Assembly (NCBI GenBank): GCA_943789305.1
Contig: CALSTP010000001.1
Location: 100,178-164,177 of the forward strand
Reading direction: 5' to 3'
From: an uncultured Flavobacteriaceae bacterium
Lineage (GTDB): Bacteria > Bacteroidota > Bacteroidia > Flavobacteriales > Flavobacteriaceae
Length of the DNA: 64,000 bases
The number at the start of each line of letters is the position of its first letter. Within the stretch, counting starts at the first letter, position 1. Position numbers and translations under genes: made by a program. The notes beneath the pieces were generated by a model. It was not told the DNA's origin. It did not search any database and worked only from the letters and a program-made list of their open reading frames with translations. Positions 35,633 to 46,435 of this stretch are shown piece by piece.

Positions 35633-37636
35633 ATGGCGAGTTTAGATTCTAAAATACCCGAGGGTTCTTTATCAGACAAATGGACCAATCATAAGAGTCA
35701 TATCAATTTGGTGAGCCCAGCAAACAAACGTTTGATAGATGTTATTGTTGTAGGAACAGGATTAGCCGGAGCTTCAGCAGCAGCTACTTTAGCCGAATTA
35801 GGATATAATGTAAAAGCATTTTGTTTTCAGGATTCACCGCGAAGGGCGCATTCTATAGCAGCTCAGGGAGGAATTAATGCAGCAAAAAATTATCAAGGAG
35901 ATGGGGATTCAACCTATCGCTTGTTTTATGATACAATCAAGGGAGGCGATTACCGTTCTCGAGAAGCAAACGTACATCGTTTGGCTGAGGTTTCGACCAA
36001 CATCATCGATCAATGTGTAGCCCAAGGAGTTCCTTTTGCACGGGATTATGGAGGGTTGTTGGATAATCGGTCTTTTGGAGGAGTTTTGGTATCGCGAACC
36101 TTTTATGCCAAAGGTCAAACAGGGCAACAATTATTGTTAGGAGCCTATTCGGCAATGAACCGCCAAATTGGTCGAGGAAAAATCAAGATGTATAACCGTC
36201 ATGAAATGATGGATTTGGTTATTGTAGATGGTAAAGCTCGCGGAATTATTGCTAGAAATCTTGTAACAGGTCAGATAGAACGCCACGGAGCACATGCAGT
36301 AGTAGTAGCTTCTGGAGGATATGGAAATGTATTTTTCCTTTCTACAAATGCGATGGGGAGCAATGTTTCTGCAGGATGGAAAATTCACCAGAAAGGAGCT
36401 CATTTTGCCAATCCCTGTTTTACACAAATTCACCCAACCTGTATCCCTGTTTCTGGAGATCATCAATCCAAACTAACCTTGATGTCCGAATCTCTAAGAA
36501 ATGACGGGCGTATTTGGGTTCCAAAAAACCTTGAAGACGTTAAGGCCATTCGAGAAGGAAGGTTAAAACCCACAGATCTTAAAGAAGAAGATCGCGATTA
36601 CTACTTAGAGCGTCGTTATCCTGCTTTTGGAAACTTGGTCCCTCGGGATGTTGCATCTCGTGCTGCTAAAGAACGATGTGATGCTGGTTTTGGAGTGAAT
36701 AAAACAGGTGAGGCAGTGTATTTAGATTTTGCATCTGCAATTGTTCGTTATGGAAAAGAACAAGCACATGTGAAAGGCTTAGATGAAAAAGATTCCGTTT
36801 TAGTAAAAAAATTAGGACAGGATGTGGTTCGATCCAAATATGGAAACTTATTCCAAATGTATGAGAAAATCGTAGATCAAAATCCTTATGAAATGCCCAT
36901 GATGATTTATCCAGCGGTACATTATACTATGGGAGGTGTATGGGTAGATTACAACCTGATGACTTCCATTCCCGGTTGCTATGCCATTGGAGAAGCAAAC
37001 TTTTCGGACCATGGAGCAAACAGACTTGGCGCATCTGCCTTGATGCAAGGACTGGCTGATGGATATTTTGTTTTACCTTATACAATTGGGGATTATCTCT
37101 CAAATGATATTCGTACTGGTCCAATACCTACGAACACCCCAGAATTTGATGCTGCTGAAAATACAGTAAAAGATAAAATCAATTTGTTTTTAACCAATAA
37201 AGGGAAAAATTCGGTGGACCACTACCATAAGAAATTAGGTAAAATTATGTGGGACAAGTGTGGAATGTCCAGAAACGCAAAAGGGTTGAAAGAAGCAATG
37301 TCAGAAATCAAAGCGCTCAGAGAAGACTTTTACGAGAATGTAAATGTTCCGGGAACAGATTCTGAATTTAATGAACAGTTAGCAAAAGCTGGACGAGTAG
37401 CAGACTTCCTTGAATTAGGGGAATTGTTTGCAAAGGATGCTTTGGAGCGAACAGAATCTTGTGGAGGTCACTTCCGCGAAGAATCCCAAACTCCCGAGGG
37501 AGAGGCCATGAGAGATGATGAAAACTTTACCTTTGTTTCTGCATGGGAATATAAAGGAGAGCCTGCGGATGCAGTCTTACACAAAGAAGAATTGAATTAC
37601 GAAGAAATTGAAGTAAAAACGCGTTCATACAAATAG
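35633..37636 (+). CDS. sdhA: Succinate dehydrogenase flavoprotein subunit
   Basis: A 667-residue catalytic subunit oxidising succinate to fumarate with covalently bound FAD. Visible are the FAD motif [19 protein letters not shown], the [20 protein letters not shown] block containing the flavinylation region ([11 protein letters not shown]), the active-site HPTCIP and PRDVASRAA segments, and the C-terminal [10 protein letters not shown]. Length fits the Bacteroidota class. Translation starts 4 bp after sdhC. Confidence 0.96.
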   Translation: MASLDSKIPEGSLSDKWTNHKSHINLVSPANKRLIDVIVVGTGLAGASAAATLAELGYNVKAFCFQDSPRRAHSIAAQGGINAAKNYQGDGDSTYRLFYDTIKGGDYRSREANVHRLAEVSTNIIDQCVAQGVPFARDYGGLLDNRSFGGVLVSRTFYAKGQTGQQLLLGAYSAMNRQIGRGKIKMYNRHEMMDLVIVDGKARGIIARNLVTGQIERHGAHAVVVASGGYGNVFFLSTNAMGSNVSAGWKIHQKGAHFANPCFTQIHPTCIPVSGDHQSKLTLMSESLRNDGRIWVPKNLEDVKAIREGRLKPTDLKEEDRDYYLERRYPAFGNLVPRDVASRAAKERCDAGFGVNKTGEAVYLDFASAIVRYGKEQAHVKGLDEKDSVLVKKLGQDVVRSKYGNLFQMYEKIVDQNPYEMPMMIYPAVHYTMGGVWVDYNLMTSIPGCYAIGEANFSDHGANRLGASALMQGLADGYFVLPYTIGDYLSNDIRTGPIPTNTPEFDAAENTVKDKINLFLTNKGKNSVDHYHKKLGKIMWDKCGMSRNAKGLKEAMSEIKALREDFYENVNVPGTDSEFNEQLAKAGRVADFLELGELFAKDALERTESCGGHFREESQTPEGEAMRDDENFTFVSAWEYKGEPADAVLHKEELNYEEIEVKTRSYK

Positions 37637-37640
37637 AACT

Positions 37641-38387
37641 ATGAATTTGACTCTAAAAATCTGGCGACAAGCCAATACAAGCGCCCAAGGAAAAATGCAA
37701 ACCTATCCGATTGAAAATGTTTCACCGGACATGTCTTTCTTGGAAATGATGGATGTTCTCAATGAACAGCTTATAAATAAAGGAATTGATCCAGTTGCAT
37801 TCGATCATGATTGTCGGGAAGGAATTTGTGGGATGTGCTCTATGTACATCAACGGAGAAGCTCATGGTCCTGACCGATTGGTAACTACCTGTCAGTTACA
37901 TATGCGAAAGTTCAAAGATGGAGAAACCATAACAATTGAACCCTTTAGAGCGAATGCATTTCCAGTGGTAAAAGACCTAGCGGTTGACCGATCAGCTTTT
38001 GATCGTATTCAACATGCTGGTGGTTTTGTAAGTGTCAATACCTCTGGAAATACTCAAGATGCTAACGCCATCCCAATCAACAAGCATGACGCTGATAACG
38101 CTTTTGACGCAGCAACCTGTATTGGTTGTGGTGCCTGTGTAGCCAGCTGTAAAAATGCCTCTGCAATGTTATTCGTTTCTGCCAAAGTTTCACAATATGC
38201 CTTACTTCCACAAGGAAAGGTAGAAGCCGCCGATCGAGTTTTGAACATGGTAAAACAAATGGATGAAGAAGGCTTTGGGAATTGTACCAATACCGGTGCT
38301 TGTGAAGTAGAATGCCCTAAGGGAATTTCCTTAGAAAACATTGCTCGTATGAATAGAGAATATTTGGTTGCTTCGGCAAAAGGGTAG
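37641..38387 (+). CDS. sdhB: Succinate dehydrogenase iron-sulfur subunit
   Basis: A 248-residue electron-transfer subunit. The N-terminal ferredoxin domain carries the [2Fe-2S] ligands (CREGICGMC plus a later Cys in TTCQL), and the C-terminal domain holds the [4Fe-4S]/[3Fe-4S] Cys sets [11 protein letters not shown] and [15 protein letters not shown]. It follows sdhA by 4 bp and ends the operon. Confidence 0.96.
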   Translation: MNLTLKIWRQANTSAQGKMQTYPIENVSPDMSFLEMMDVLNEQLINKGIDPVAFDHDCREGICGMCSMYINGEAHGPDRLVTTCQLHMRKFKDGETITIEPFRANAFPVVKDLAVDRSAFDRIQHAGGFVSVNTSGNTQDANAIPINKHDADNAFDAATCIGCGACVASCKNASAMLFVSAKVSQYALLPQGKVEAADRVLNMVKQMDEEGFGNCTNTGACEVECPKGISLENIARMNREYLVASAKG

Positions 38388-38492
38388 AAGTATTGACTTG
38401 AAAAAAACTACTAATCAGATCAGATTGGTGGCTTTTATATTTTAAATCGCCTACATTAGGGTTGTCACAAAATAACAGAGTAATAATTTTTA

Positions 38493-38500
38493 TAACTTTG
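38493..38500 (+). promoter_or_regulatory. Candidate -7 element
   Basis: TAACTTTG, an exact TAnnTTTG match, 27 bp before the hydroxylase ATG. No TTTG at the usual spacing, so the call is weak. Confidence 0.35.
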
Positions 38501-38527
38501 AATTATTGGTCACTTTAATAAAGATTT

Positions 38528-39265
38528 ATGGAGCTTACAATCACTGAATTTGTTATTGGAATCCTTTCAACAAATTTAGTTCGTTATTTTACGATTGCGG
38601 GATTTTTCTTTTTATTTTTCTTTGTCTTTTTTAAGAAGAAGTGGGTTCCAAAAAAAATTCAAAATCGGTTTCCAAAAAATCAAGACTATTACAGAGAAAT
38701 AGGCTACTCTTCGTTGAGCCTATTTATTTTTATGTTGGTAGCACTAGTGGCCATACGTTCTCCGTTAGGCGAATTTGATCTCCGTTATCAAAGTATAGAA
38801 TCACATGGGATAGGCTATTGGTTTTTGAGTGTTTTTTTAATGATTTTGATGCACGACACCTATTTTTATTGGACACATCGCACCATGCATCATCCAAAAA
38901 TATACAGGCTGTTTCACGAAGTTCATCACAAATCGACCAATCCTTCTCCATGGGCAGCTTTTGCTTTTCACCCCCTAGAAGGGATTGTTGAAGCAGGAAT
39001 TATTTTTCCAGTCATTTATATAATTCCATACCATATGTCCGCATTATTTGTATTTCTGGTTTTTATGACAGTGTACAATGTTTACGGACATTTAGGATAT
39101 GAATTGTACCCCAAAAGTTTCAATAAAAATTTTTTTGGAAAATGGCTTAATACGTCGGTTTCTCATAATGCACACCATTCAAAATTTAATGGAAATTACG
39201 GATTGTATTTTTTGTTTTGGGATCGTTGGATGGGTACACTTCGACCAGATCCGAAGAAATGCTAA
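38528..39265 (+). CDS. Fatty acid hydroxylase/sterol desaturase superfamily protein
   Basis: A 245-residue integral-membrane di-iron enzyme. Four hydrophobic segments surround the eight-His set: HDTYFYWTHR, HHPKIYRLFHEVHHKS and HNAHHSKFNG. Substrate cannot be told from sequence; flavobacterial members are thought to hydroxylate lipids or carotenoids. It has its own promoter-like site and is separated from sdhB by 140 bp. Confidence 0.88.
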   Translation: MELTITEFVIGILSTNLVRYFTIAGFFFLFFFVFFKKKWVPKKIQNRFPKNQDYYREIGYSSLSLFIFMLVALVAIRSPLGEFDLRYQSIESHGIGYWFLSVFLMILMHDTYFYWTHRTMHHPKIYRLFHEVHHKSTNPSPWAAFAFHPLEGIVEAGIIFPVIYIIPYHMSALFVFLVFMTVYNVYGHLGYELYPKSFNKNFFGKWLNTSVSHNAHHSKFNGNYGLYFLFWDRWMGTLRPDPKKC

Positions 39266-39301
39266 ATTAATAGAAAAGTAAAATACAAGAATTAAAACTT
39301 T

Positions 39302-40783
39302 TTAGTTCGACTTGGTTCGTTCAACAGCTTTTTGCCAACCTTTGTATTTTTGGATTCGTTTCTGATTCTCCATTTTTGGGGTAAAAAAGGCTTCACGCTC
39401 CCTTACTTTTTCAATAGTATCATATGTCCAAAAACTGGCTTTAATTCCTGCTAAGAATGCAGCACCTAAAGCAGTAACCTCTATTATTTTTGGGCGATCT
39501 ACATCTACATCAAGAATGTCGGATTGAAACTGCATAAGGTAATTATTAGCAGAGGCTCCACCATCAACCTTTAATGCTACCATTGTAGAGCCACTGTCTT
39601 CTAACATTACGTTGATTACATCTTTGGTTTGATAAGCAAGGGCTTCCACAGTAGCCTTGATGATTTCATTTTTACCGATGTCCAATGTAATTCCCGTAAT
39701 AGATCCTTTGGCATTGGCATCCCAATAGGGAGCACCAAGTCCAGCAAAAGCAGGGACAACATATAAATCCTCTAAAGGGGGGATGGATTGGCAAATTGCT
39801 TCGGTTTCTGCGGCTTGTTGGATTAAGTTTAATTGGTCTCGTAGCCATTGAATCGAAGCTCCTCCAATAAATATACTTCCTTCAAGAGCATAATTTGGAA
39901 GCTCATTTTCTAAGCTGCAGGTTAAGGTTGTGAGTAGTCCTTTGTTCGAAATCAAATGCTTTGAGCCAATATTGAGTAGGATAAAACAACCTGTTCCGTA
40001 TGTATTTTTTGCAACTCCTGCACGATGCCCTCCTTGTCCAAATAAAGCAGCCTGTTGATCTCCTGCTACTCCATAAATAGGAATTGAAACACCGTTGTAA
40101 TCTAATGCTCCAAAATCAGAAGAGGATGCTTGAACCTCAGGGAGCATGGATCGAGGAATATCCATCGCTTTTAGAATTTTATCATCCCAAGCTAAGTTTT
40201 TAATGTTGTAAATCATGGTTCGAGATGCATTACTGTGATCTGTAAGATGTTTTTCTCCTTTTGTGAGTTTGTAAATCAACCAAGAATCAATGGTTCCAAA
40301 AAGTAAATTACCAGCCTCTGCCTCAGCTCTTGCTTGAGGAACTTCATTCAGTATCCATTTCAATTTTGTTCCTGAAAAATATGAATCGATAATCAAACCT
40401 GTATTTTCATGTATATAAGATTCCAATCCTTTGGCTTTTAAATCATCACAAATTGGAGTTGTTCTTTTATCCAACCAAACAATGGCTTTATGAATGGGTT
40501 CTCCTGTGTTTTTATTCCAAACTACAGTAGTTTCTCTTTGATTGGTAATCCCAATAGAAGCAATTTCTGAAGGATCAATTCCTGTTTCTTTCAACACATT
40601 TTCAAAGGCCTGAAGTTGATCGGTGTAGATTGCATTCGCATCGTGTTCCACCCAACCCGACTTTGGATAATACTGCTTTAACTCTTTTTGAGAAATTGAT
40701 ACGATTTCCCCTTTTTTATTAAATATAATCGCTCGAGTGCTTGTGGTTCCCTGATCAAAAGCGACAACATATTTTTTTTCCAT
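39302..40783 (-). CDS. glpK: Glycerol kinase
   Basis: Phosphorylates glycerol with ATP to sn-glycerol-3-phosphate, the substrate of GlpD encoded at 1.5 kb. The 493-residue FGGY-family product has the N-terminal phosphate motif DQGTTSTR (10-17), NQRETTVVW, the GVAGDQQAALFGQ block, GTGCFILLN and the KVDGGASANN adenosine motif. No glpF or regulator is adjacent. Confidence 0.95.
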   Translation of the reverse strand: MEKKYVVAFDQGTTSTRAIIFNKKGEIVSISQKELKQYYPKSGWVEHDANAIYTDQLQAFENVLKETGIDPSEIASIGITNQRETTVVWNKNTGEPIHKAIVWLDKRTTPICDDLKAKGLESYIHENTGLIIDSYFSGTKLKWILNEVPQARAEAEAGNLLFGTIDSWLIYKLTKGEKHLTDHSNASRTMIYNIKNLAWDDKILKAMDIPRSMLPEVQASSSDFGALDYNGVSIPIYGVAGDQQAALFGQGGHRAGVAKNTYGTGCFILLNIGSKHLISNKGLLTTLTCSLENELPNYALEGSIFIGGASIQWLRDQLNLIQQAAETEAICQSIPPLEDLYVVPAFAGLGAPYWDANAKGSITGITLDIGKNEIIKATVEALAYQTKDVINVMLEDSGSTMVALKVDGGASANNYLMQFQSDILDVDVDRPKIIEVTALGAAFLAGIKASFWTYDTIEKVREREAFFTPKMENQKRIQKYKGWQKAVERTKSN

Positions 40784-40898
40784 AAAGCAAATAAATTAAT
40801 TCTGTTTCCCTAAAGATATAAGAAATAAAGAGAAATTCTTTTCGGATAGTTCAATAAAAATAATTCTATTTTATGTATTTTTATTTAAAAGAGTTCCA

Positions 40899-41675
40899 AT
40901 GAAAGACGAAATCAAAGTTGCCTTAATTCAAATGGACTTAGCTTGGGAACGCCCTCAAGATAATCTGAAACTTTTTGACAAGCATTTGGAACAACTTCAA
41001 TCAGAGACAGATCTAGTTTTACTCCCAGAAATGTTTACCTCTGGTTTTACAATGTGTCCTGAAAACGTAGCGGAGAAGATGAATGGAAATACGATTCAAT
41101 GGATGCTATTATGGGCAAAAAAACACAACACTGCTGTTGCAGGAAGCCTGATAATTGAAGAAGAAGGGTTGTATTACAATCGCTTTGTTTGGATAAATTC
41201 AGATGAGAGCATATACTTTTATGACAAGCGGCATACCTTTACCTTAGCTGGAGAAGATCGAGCTTATCAGGCGGGTAAAAACGATGGAATACTTCAATTT
41301 AAAGGATGGAAGGTTTGTCTCCGAATATGTTATGATTTACGATTTCCTGTTTGGTCAAGAAACACCATGGACTATGATCTGTTGGTTTATGTTGCTAATT
41401 GGCCGAGCCCAAGAGCCCATGCGTGGGATACGCTTTTGCAAGCTCGTGCAATCGAAAACATGAGTTATACTCTTGGAGTAAATAGAATAGGAAAAGATGC
41501 CAAACAGAATACCTATTCTGGAAGATCTGCTGTCTATGATACACTTGGAGCAACCGTTGTTTGTGCAACTGACAAAGAAGGAATCTTTTATGCTACTTTA
41601 AATAAGAGTAAACAAGCTACAAAACGATCTCAATTAAACTTCCTCAACGACAGAGACTCTTTTACTTTACAATAA
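40899..41675 (+). CDS. Nitrilase-family omega-amidase
   Basis: A 258-residue carbon-nitrogen hydrolase with the full catalytic triad: Glu44 in LLPEMF, Lys110 in FYDKRHTF, Cys144 in LRICYDLRFPVW. The block pattern and length match the omega-amidase/YafV/Nit2 group, which hydrolyses 2-oxoglutaramate or 2-oxosuccinamate. It is divergent from glpK, separated by 115 bp. Confidence 0.88.
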   Translation: MKDEIKVALIQMDLAWERPQDNLKLFDKHLEQLQSETDLVLLPEMFTSGFTMCPENVAEKMNGNTIQWMLLWAKKHNTAVAGSLIIEEEGLYYNRFVWINSDESIYFYDKRHTFTLAGEDRAYQAGKNDGILQFKGWKVCLRICYDLRFPVWSRNTMDYDLLVYVANWPSPRAHAWDTLLQARAIENMSYTLGVNRIGKDAKQNTYSGRSAVYDTLGATVVCATDKEGIFYATLNKSKQATKRSQLNFLNDRDSFTLQ

Positions 41676-43266
41676 AGATTTCATTTTGATCCCAATTTGC
41701 TCTCAGAACAATTTCTCCATCCATATAAAAAACTTCCTCCGGTTGAATTTTTTTGAGATAATTCCCAGTATCCCATTTTTGATTGTTGTTTAGGTCTTTT
41801 ACTAAACGAAAACCATAGGTTCCTGGATTCAAATAATCAAACTGGTAACGGCTGCTATCGTTTTTTAATGCTTTTCTAACAGTCTCTCCATTTATATCAA
41901 GAAGTTCTATGAAATAATTATAGTCCTCATCTGTTTTTACAGAAAGGATGATTACACCATAAGCTTCTATTTTTTTGGTGTTCAAACTCGTCTGAATGGT
42001 ATCGTTTGTATCCCCCCAAAAATCAATAGCTGCATTGGGTAATATTTTTATGGAGTAAATATTATTTGGAGTTTTTTCAAAATCTAAAAAAATCTGATTT
42101 TTATTTTTATTGATAAAAGATTTAAAAGGAATTACTAGAGAATCTGAATCCCGAATTTCTACAAACTCTTCATTAATGGATATAATTGGAAGCGTAGATT
42201 TCACAGAAAGTGTATCCAAAAAATCAATGGTTCCTGAATGAGAAAATTCAATATCCAAGGAATCGAGAATTGGGCGAACAGGTTTCACGATTTTTTGTAT
42301 CATCGAGTCTTTTCCACTTAATTTAAAAACCAAAGAATCAATTTCTTTGATACCAGTGAACCAAAAATCCAAGCTGTCTTTTTCTGTGTGTTTGGTGATT
42401 AGGTATTTAAAATCTTTTGGAACCTCACTCACAAGTTTTATTTCTTTACCCGTAGGATCGCCGTAATATCCAAAAACAATATGATGATCGTTTATAAATT
42501 TTGGTCGTGTCCAGTCAAAATTTTGAATCTCCTTAAAAAGTAAAGGGAAGCGAAGTGTATCCCCAGGAAGTTTTACAGGATCTTCAAAAAAACCGATTTT
42601 ATCTATATTTTGATCAAAAAGATAATTTTTACTTACGTCCTGAATGGCGATCATTTCATAAGTTCCTTTACTAATATTTTGTAATTTGAAATATACACTG
42701 TCTAAGGTATTGGCAATATAAAAAGGTTTCTTCTTGAAAATTGTAGAGTCTGTAAACGTAGAATCTATAGGATATAAATGAACAGAAATAAAAGGCTCAG
42801 TTTCTAATTCATAAGCATCCTTTACAAGCCCTTCCAAATATAAGGAGTCGATTATTGAACCCGTAGAAAAGGTATAACTGAAAAAAGTCAAAGGATTAGC
42901 TTCATTAAAGTCCTCAATTGCAGAACCGAAATTAAGAGTATAAGTAATGTTTGATTTTAAAGAATCTAAAAACTCGACCTCAACTTTTTTGCTAACTGTA
43001 GATTCAGGAGAAATTTTATATTGGTTCGGATCTAATGGAGGAGAGGTAATAAATTGACTATTGATGTCTTTTAATTTGATATATTCATCAAAGAATAAAG
43101 TTATTTTCTCTTCATTAAAAAAGGTGGTATTTAATGGAGGAACTGCTCGAATTAATACGGGAGGCAAACTGTCTTTGGCTCCACCCGTAGGGGTACCTCT
43201 TTTAGCGCAACGGGAAATAGATAAAATTAAAATTACACTAATAATGTAGAGGAAGTTTTTTCGCAT
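41662..43266 (-). CDS. Ig-like (Big_5 type) domain lipoprotein
   Basis: About 534 residues from the ATG at 43266, which opens a lipoprotein signal (MRKNFLYIISVILILSISRC). The following RGTPTGGAKDSLPPVLIRAVPPLNTTFFNEEKITLFFDEYIKL is the bacterial Ig-like SbsA type domain, common near the N-terminus of a Bacteroidota lipoprotein family. The remainder is a chain of beta domains ending in a SpaA/carboxypeptidase-like repeat (LNPGTYGFRLVKDLNNNQKWDTG). Function unknown. Its 3' end overlaps the convergent omega-amidase by 14 bp. Confidence 0.8.
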   Translation of the reverse strand: MRKNFLYIISVILILSISRCAKRGTPTGGAKDSLPPVLIRAVPPLNTTFFNEEKITLFFDEYIKLKDINSQFITSPPLDPNQYKISPESTVSKKVEVEFLDSLKSNITYTLNFGSAIEDFNEANPLTFFSYTFSTGSIIDSLYLEGLVKDAYELETEPFISVHLYPIDSTFTDSTIFKKKPFYIANTLDSVYFKLQNISKGTYEMIAIQDVSKNYLFDQNIDKIGFFEDPVKLPGDTLRFPLLFKEIQNFDWTRPKFINDHHIVFGYYGDPTGKEIKLVSEVPKDFKYLITKHTEKDSLDFWFTGIKEIDSLVFKLSGKDSMIQKIVKPVRPILDSLDIEFSHSGTIDFLDTLSVKSTLPIISINEEFVEIRDSDSLVIPFKSFINKNKNQIFLDFEKTPNNIYSIKILPNAAIDFWGDTNDTIQTSLNTKKIEAYGVIILSVKTDEDYNYFIELLDINGETVRKALKNDSSRYQFDYLNPGTYGFRLVKDLNNNQKWDTGNYLKKIQPEEVFYMDGEIVLRANWDQNEIFIVK

Positions 43267-43302
43267 AAATCTTCTTTTAGTGCAAATTAAAGGATAAATC
43301 AT

Positions 43303-43931
43303 TTAAATCCTATATCCTATTGTTGCAATGCTTAATTCATTTTTTGGATTTTCAAGAATTAATCTTCCACAGAAATCCAAAGTTGCTCCAGTTGTGATAA
43401 TATCATCAACCAAAAGCCAGTGCTTGGGCATAGAATCTTTTAAATCTAAATAAAAAGCATTTTCAAGTATTTTTTCTCGGTCTTTATAAAAATTTTTTGT
43501 AAGTTTTTTTGTGTTCCGTGTTCGATAAAGTGCATTTTCAATGAAGGGTACCTCAAGATGATGAGCAATCGCTTTACCAAAAAGTGAAACTTGATTATAC
43601 CCCCTTTTTCGATGAAGTGGAACAGGAATAATTGCATCGATGGCTTGATAATTAATTGAAGATTTTAGCTCCTGACCCAGCAAGGTTACAAAATAAGTTC
43701 CCAATTGTTTTTGACCCTTATATTTCAATTGATAAAGGAGTTTTTCTAAAATGCTGTTTTTTGAAAATAGCATAGAGCAGTCGCTTGTCTAATATTCAGC
43801 TTAGTATTGAGTTTCTGTTTTATGGGATTGTTTTCTTGCAAATGAAAATAAGTGAAAGGAAGTTGAAGTTGACAATGTACACAGATATTTTTTTCAGTTG
43901 GAATCAAAACGTTCATACAACCCAAGCACAA
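43303..43931 (-). pseudogene. comF: ComF family phosphoribosyltransferase, frameshifted
   Basis: ComF-like proteins combine an N-terminal zinc ribbon with a phosphoribosyltransferase domain and aid DNA uptake or recycling of nucleobases. The zinc ribbon part (43746-43931: CLGCMN and CVHCQ) ends prematurely after ALCYFQK. The transferase part (43303-43773: the PRPP loop region LLVDDIITTGAT) continues one frame away. One additional A in the A6 run around 43757-43762 would join them as ALCYFQKNSILEKL. No ATG is in frame upstream: the frame opens at TTG 43931, or further up at FINLFFLKL with no usual start. Read error or true mutation cannot be separated. Confidence 0.8.
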
Positions 43932-44041
43932 TTTTAGAAAAAAGAGGTTTATAAAATCGCTTCCAAGCTCTTTATATTAAGTTTTTCATGTAAAATAAGA
44001 TTTGACTAACGTAAAATACGAAAAAGGATTATTTTTGTACC

Positions 44042-45574
44042 ATGACAGATTTCAAAAAAATCATTTCACATGCAAAAGAATACGGATTTGTATTCCCTTC
44101 AAGTGAAATATACGACGGTCTAAGTGCTGTTTACGATTATGCTCAAAATGGAGTTGCTCTCAAAAAAAATATTCGCGATTACTGGTGGAAGTCAATGATT
44201 CAACTGCATCATAATATTGTAGGAATAGATGCATCTATTTTTATGCATCCAACAACTTGGAAGGCTTCAGGTCACGTTGATGCGTTTAACGATCCTTTGA
44301 TTGATAATAAAGATTCCAAAAAGCGATATCGAGCTGATGTTTTGGTTGAGGACTATTGTGCCAAAATCGAGAATAAAATTGATAAAGAAATTGCTAAAGC
44401 TGCAAAACGTTTTGGTGATGACTTTAATCAAGAAGAATTTACCAAAACAAATCCAAGGGTAGTTGGATATCAAGAAAAAATCAATCAAACATTAAAACGC
44501 TTAGGGCAGTCTCTAGAAAAAGAAGAACTGGCAGATGTAAAGAATTTGATCGAAGAACTTGAAATTGCATGTCCAGAGTCAGGATCTAGAAATTGGACTG
44601 AGGTGAAGCAGTTTAATCTTATGTTTGGAACAAAATTAGGAGCCTCAGCTGATTCTGCAGTGGATTTATACTTACGTCCAGAAACTGCACAGGGTATTTT
44701 TGTAAACTTTTTGAACGTACAGAAAACAGGACGAATGAAAATCCCTTTTGGAATTGCACAAACGGGAAAAGCATTTAGAAATGAAATTGTAGCACGTCAA
44801 TTTATTTTTCGAATGCGAGAATTTGAACAAATGGAAATGCAGTTTTTCATCCCCCCTGGAACTCAAAAAGAATGGTATGAGAAATGGAAAGAAACACGAC
44901 TTAAATGGCATCTTTCCTTAGGAATGGGAGAAGAAAATTATCGATTTCACGATCATGAAAAATTAGCTCATTATGCTGATGCCGCAGCGGATATAGAGTT
45001 TAAATTTCCTTTTGGGTTTAAAGAACTCGAAGGGATTCATTCCCGTACGGATTTTGATTTAAGTAGTCATGAAGAATTTTCTGGGAAAAAGTTACAGTAT
45101 TTTGATCACGAGCGAAATGAAAATTATGTCCCTTATGTGGTTGAAACATCAGTGGGATTAGACCGTATGTTTTTGGCCGTTTTTTCATGGGCTTTACGTG
45201 AAGAAACTTTAGAGGATGGCAGCTCAAGAACAGTCTTGAAACTACCCGCAATATTAGCGCCAACTAAAATCGCAATCTTGCCCTTAGTAAAGAAAGATGG
45301 TCTTCCCGAGGTTAGCAAAAAATTGATAGAAGATTTAAAATGGGATTATGAAGTAAGTTACGATGAAAAAGATGCTGTTGGGAGACGCTATCGACGTCAA
45401 GATGCATTGGGAACACCTTACTGTATTACTATTGATCATCAAACACTTGAAGATCAAACTGTGACTATTCGTGACCGTAACACCATGAAACAAGAACGGA
45501 TATCCATTAACGAATTGGGAGGCTTTTTGCATGAAAAGTTAAATTTTAAAAACTGGTTAAAAAAAATTCAATAA
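44042..45574 (+). CDS. glyS: Glycyl-tRNA synthetase
   Basis: Class II homodimeric synthetase charging tRNA-Gly. The 510-residue product has motif 1/2 blocks (KVWKASGHVD-like TTWKASGHVDAF, RPETAQGIFVNF, FRNEIVARQFIFRMREFEQME), motif 3 (VVETSVGLDRMFLAV) and a C-terminal anticodon-binding domain (PTKIAILPLVKKDG). This is the alpha2-type found in Bacteroidota. It diverges from comF. Confidence 0.95.
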   Translation: MTDFKKIISHAKEYGFVFPSSEIYDGLSAVYDYAQNGVALKKNIRDYWWKSMIQLHHNIVGIDASIFMHPTTWKASGHVDAFNDPLIDNKDSKKRYRADVLVEDYCAKIENKIDKEIAKAAKRFGDDFNQEEFTKTNPRVVGYQEKINQTLKRLGQSLEKEELADVKNLIEELEIACPESGSRNWTEVKQFNLMFGTKLGASADSAVDLYLRPETAQGIFVNFLNVQKTGRMKIPFGIAQTGKAFRNEIVARQFIFRMREFEQMEMQFFIPPGTQKEWYEKWKETRLKWHLSLGMGEENYRFHDHEKLAHYADAAADIEFKFPFGFKELEGIHSRTDFDLSSHEEFSGKKLQYFDHERNENYVPYVVETSVGLDRMFLAVFSWALREETLEDGSSRTVLKLPAILAPTKIAILPLVKKDGLPEVSKKLIEDLKWDYEVSYDEKDAVGRRYRRQDALGTPYCITIDHQTLEDQTVTIRDRNTMKQERISINELGGFLHEKLNFKNWLKKIQ

Positions 45575-45652
45575 CCTTTTAATAGGTTGATTTAAAAAAA
45601 CACTTTTCATATCCCGTTTTATAAAAGCTAGAGATTGCTTACTTTAGCTATG

Positions 45653-46435
45653 ATGAAAATCATTTCTTATAATGTTAACGGAATACGAGCGGCTTTTAAA
45701 AAAGACTTCCTCGGTTGGCTTAAGGCTGCACAACCCGATGTTTTATGTCTTCAAGAAATTAAGGCTCAAGAAGAACAGGTAGATACAGAAGCTATCGAAA
45801 AACTTGGATATTATCATTATTGGTTTTCTGCACAAAAAAAAGGGTACAGCGGGGTTTCAATTATTTGTAAAGAGAAACCCAATCACATAGAATACGGAAC
45901 AGGAATTGAGCAAATGGATTTTGAGGGACGTGTTATCCGAGCAGATTTTGATAATTGTTCTGTTGTAAGTATGTATTTACCCTCTGGGACCAATTCAGAA
46001 CGTTTAGATTACAAGTTTAAGTTTATGGATGAAATCAGGGATTATTATGCAGGACTTCAAAAGAAAATTCCTAATCTAATAGTATGTGGAGATTATAACA
46101 TTTGTCATAAAGCTATTGATATTCATGATCCTGTTCGGAATAAAAATGTTTCAGGGTTTTTACCTGAAGAACGCGCATGGATGGATCGTTTTGTGAATCA
46201 AGGATTCGTTGATTCTTTCAGAAAGTTCAATACTGAGCCGAACCAATACAGTTGGTGGAGTTATCGTGCGAATTCTCGTGCAAACAATAAAGGCTGGAGA
46301 TTAGATTATGCCATGGTAAGTGAACCCTTAAGCCCTAAAATTTCAAGAGCCTATATTTTATCTGAAGCCCATCATTCCGATCATTGTCCAGTTGCTGTCG
46401 AATTAGATTTAAAAAAAAATAATTGCATAACATGA
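45653..46435 (+). CDS. xth: Exodeoxyribonuclease III
   Basis: Base-excision-repair AP endonuclease/3'-exonuclease. Begins MKIISYNVNGIRAAFKK, the canonical start, so I use the second of two adjacent ATGs (45650, 45653). Catalytic blocks are LQEIKAQEEQ (Glu), YSGVSII, GDYNICHKAID (Asp/Asn) and HHSDHCPV (Asp-His). The stop overlaps the next ATG by ATGA. Confidence 0.94.
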   Translation: MKIISYNVNGIRAAFKKDFLGWLKAAQPDVLCLQEIKAQEEQVDTEAIEKLGYYHYWFSAQKKGYSGVSIICKEKPNHIEYGTGIEQMDFEGRVIRADFDNCSVVSMYLPSGTNSERLDYKFKFMDEIRDYYAGLQKKIPNLIVCGDYNICHKAIDIHDPVRNKNVSGFLPEERAWMDRFVNQGFVDSFRKFNTEPNQYSWWSYRANSRANNKGWRLDYAMVSEPLSPKISRAYILSEAHHSDHCPVAVELDLKKNNCIT

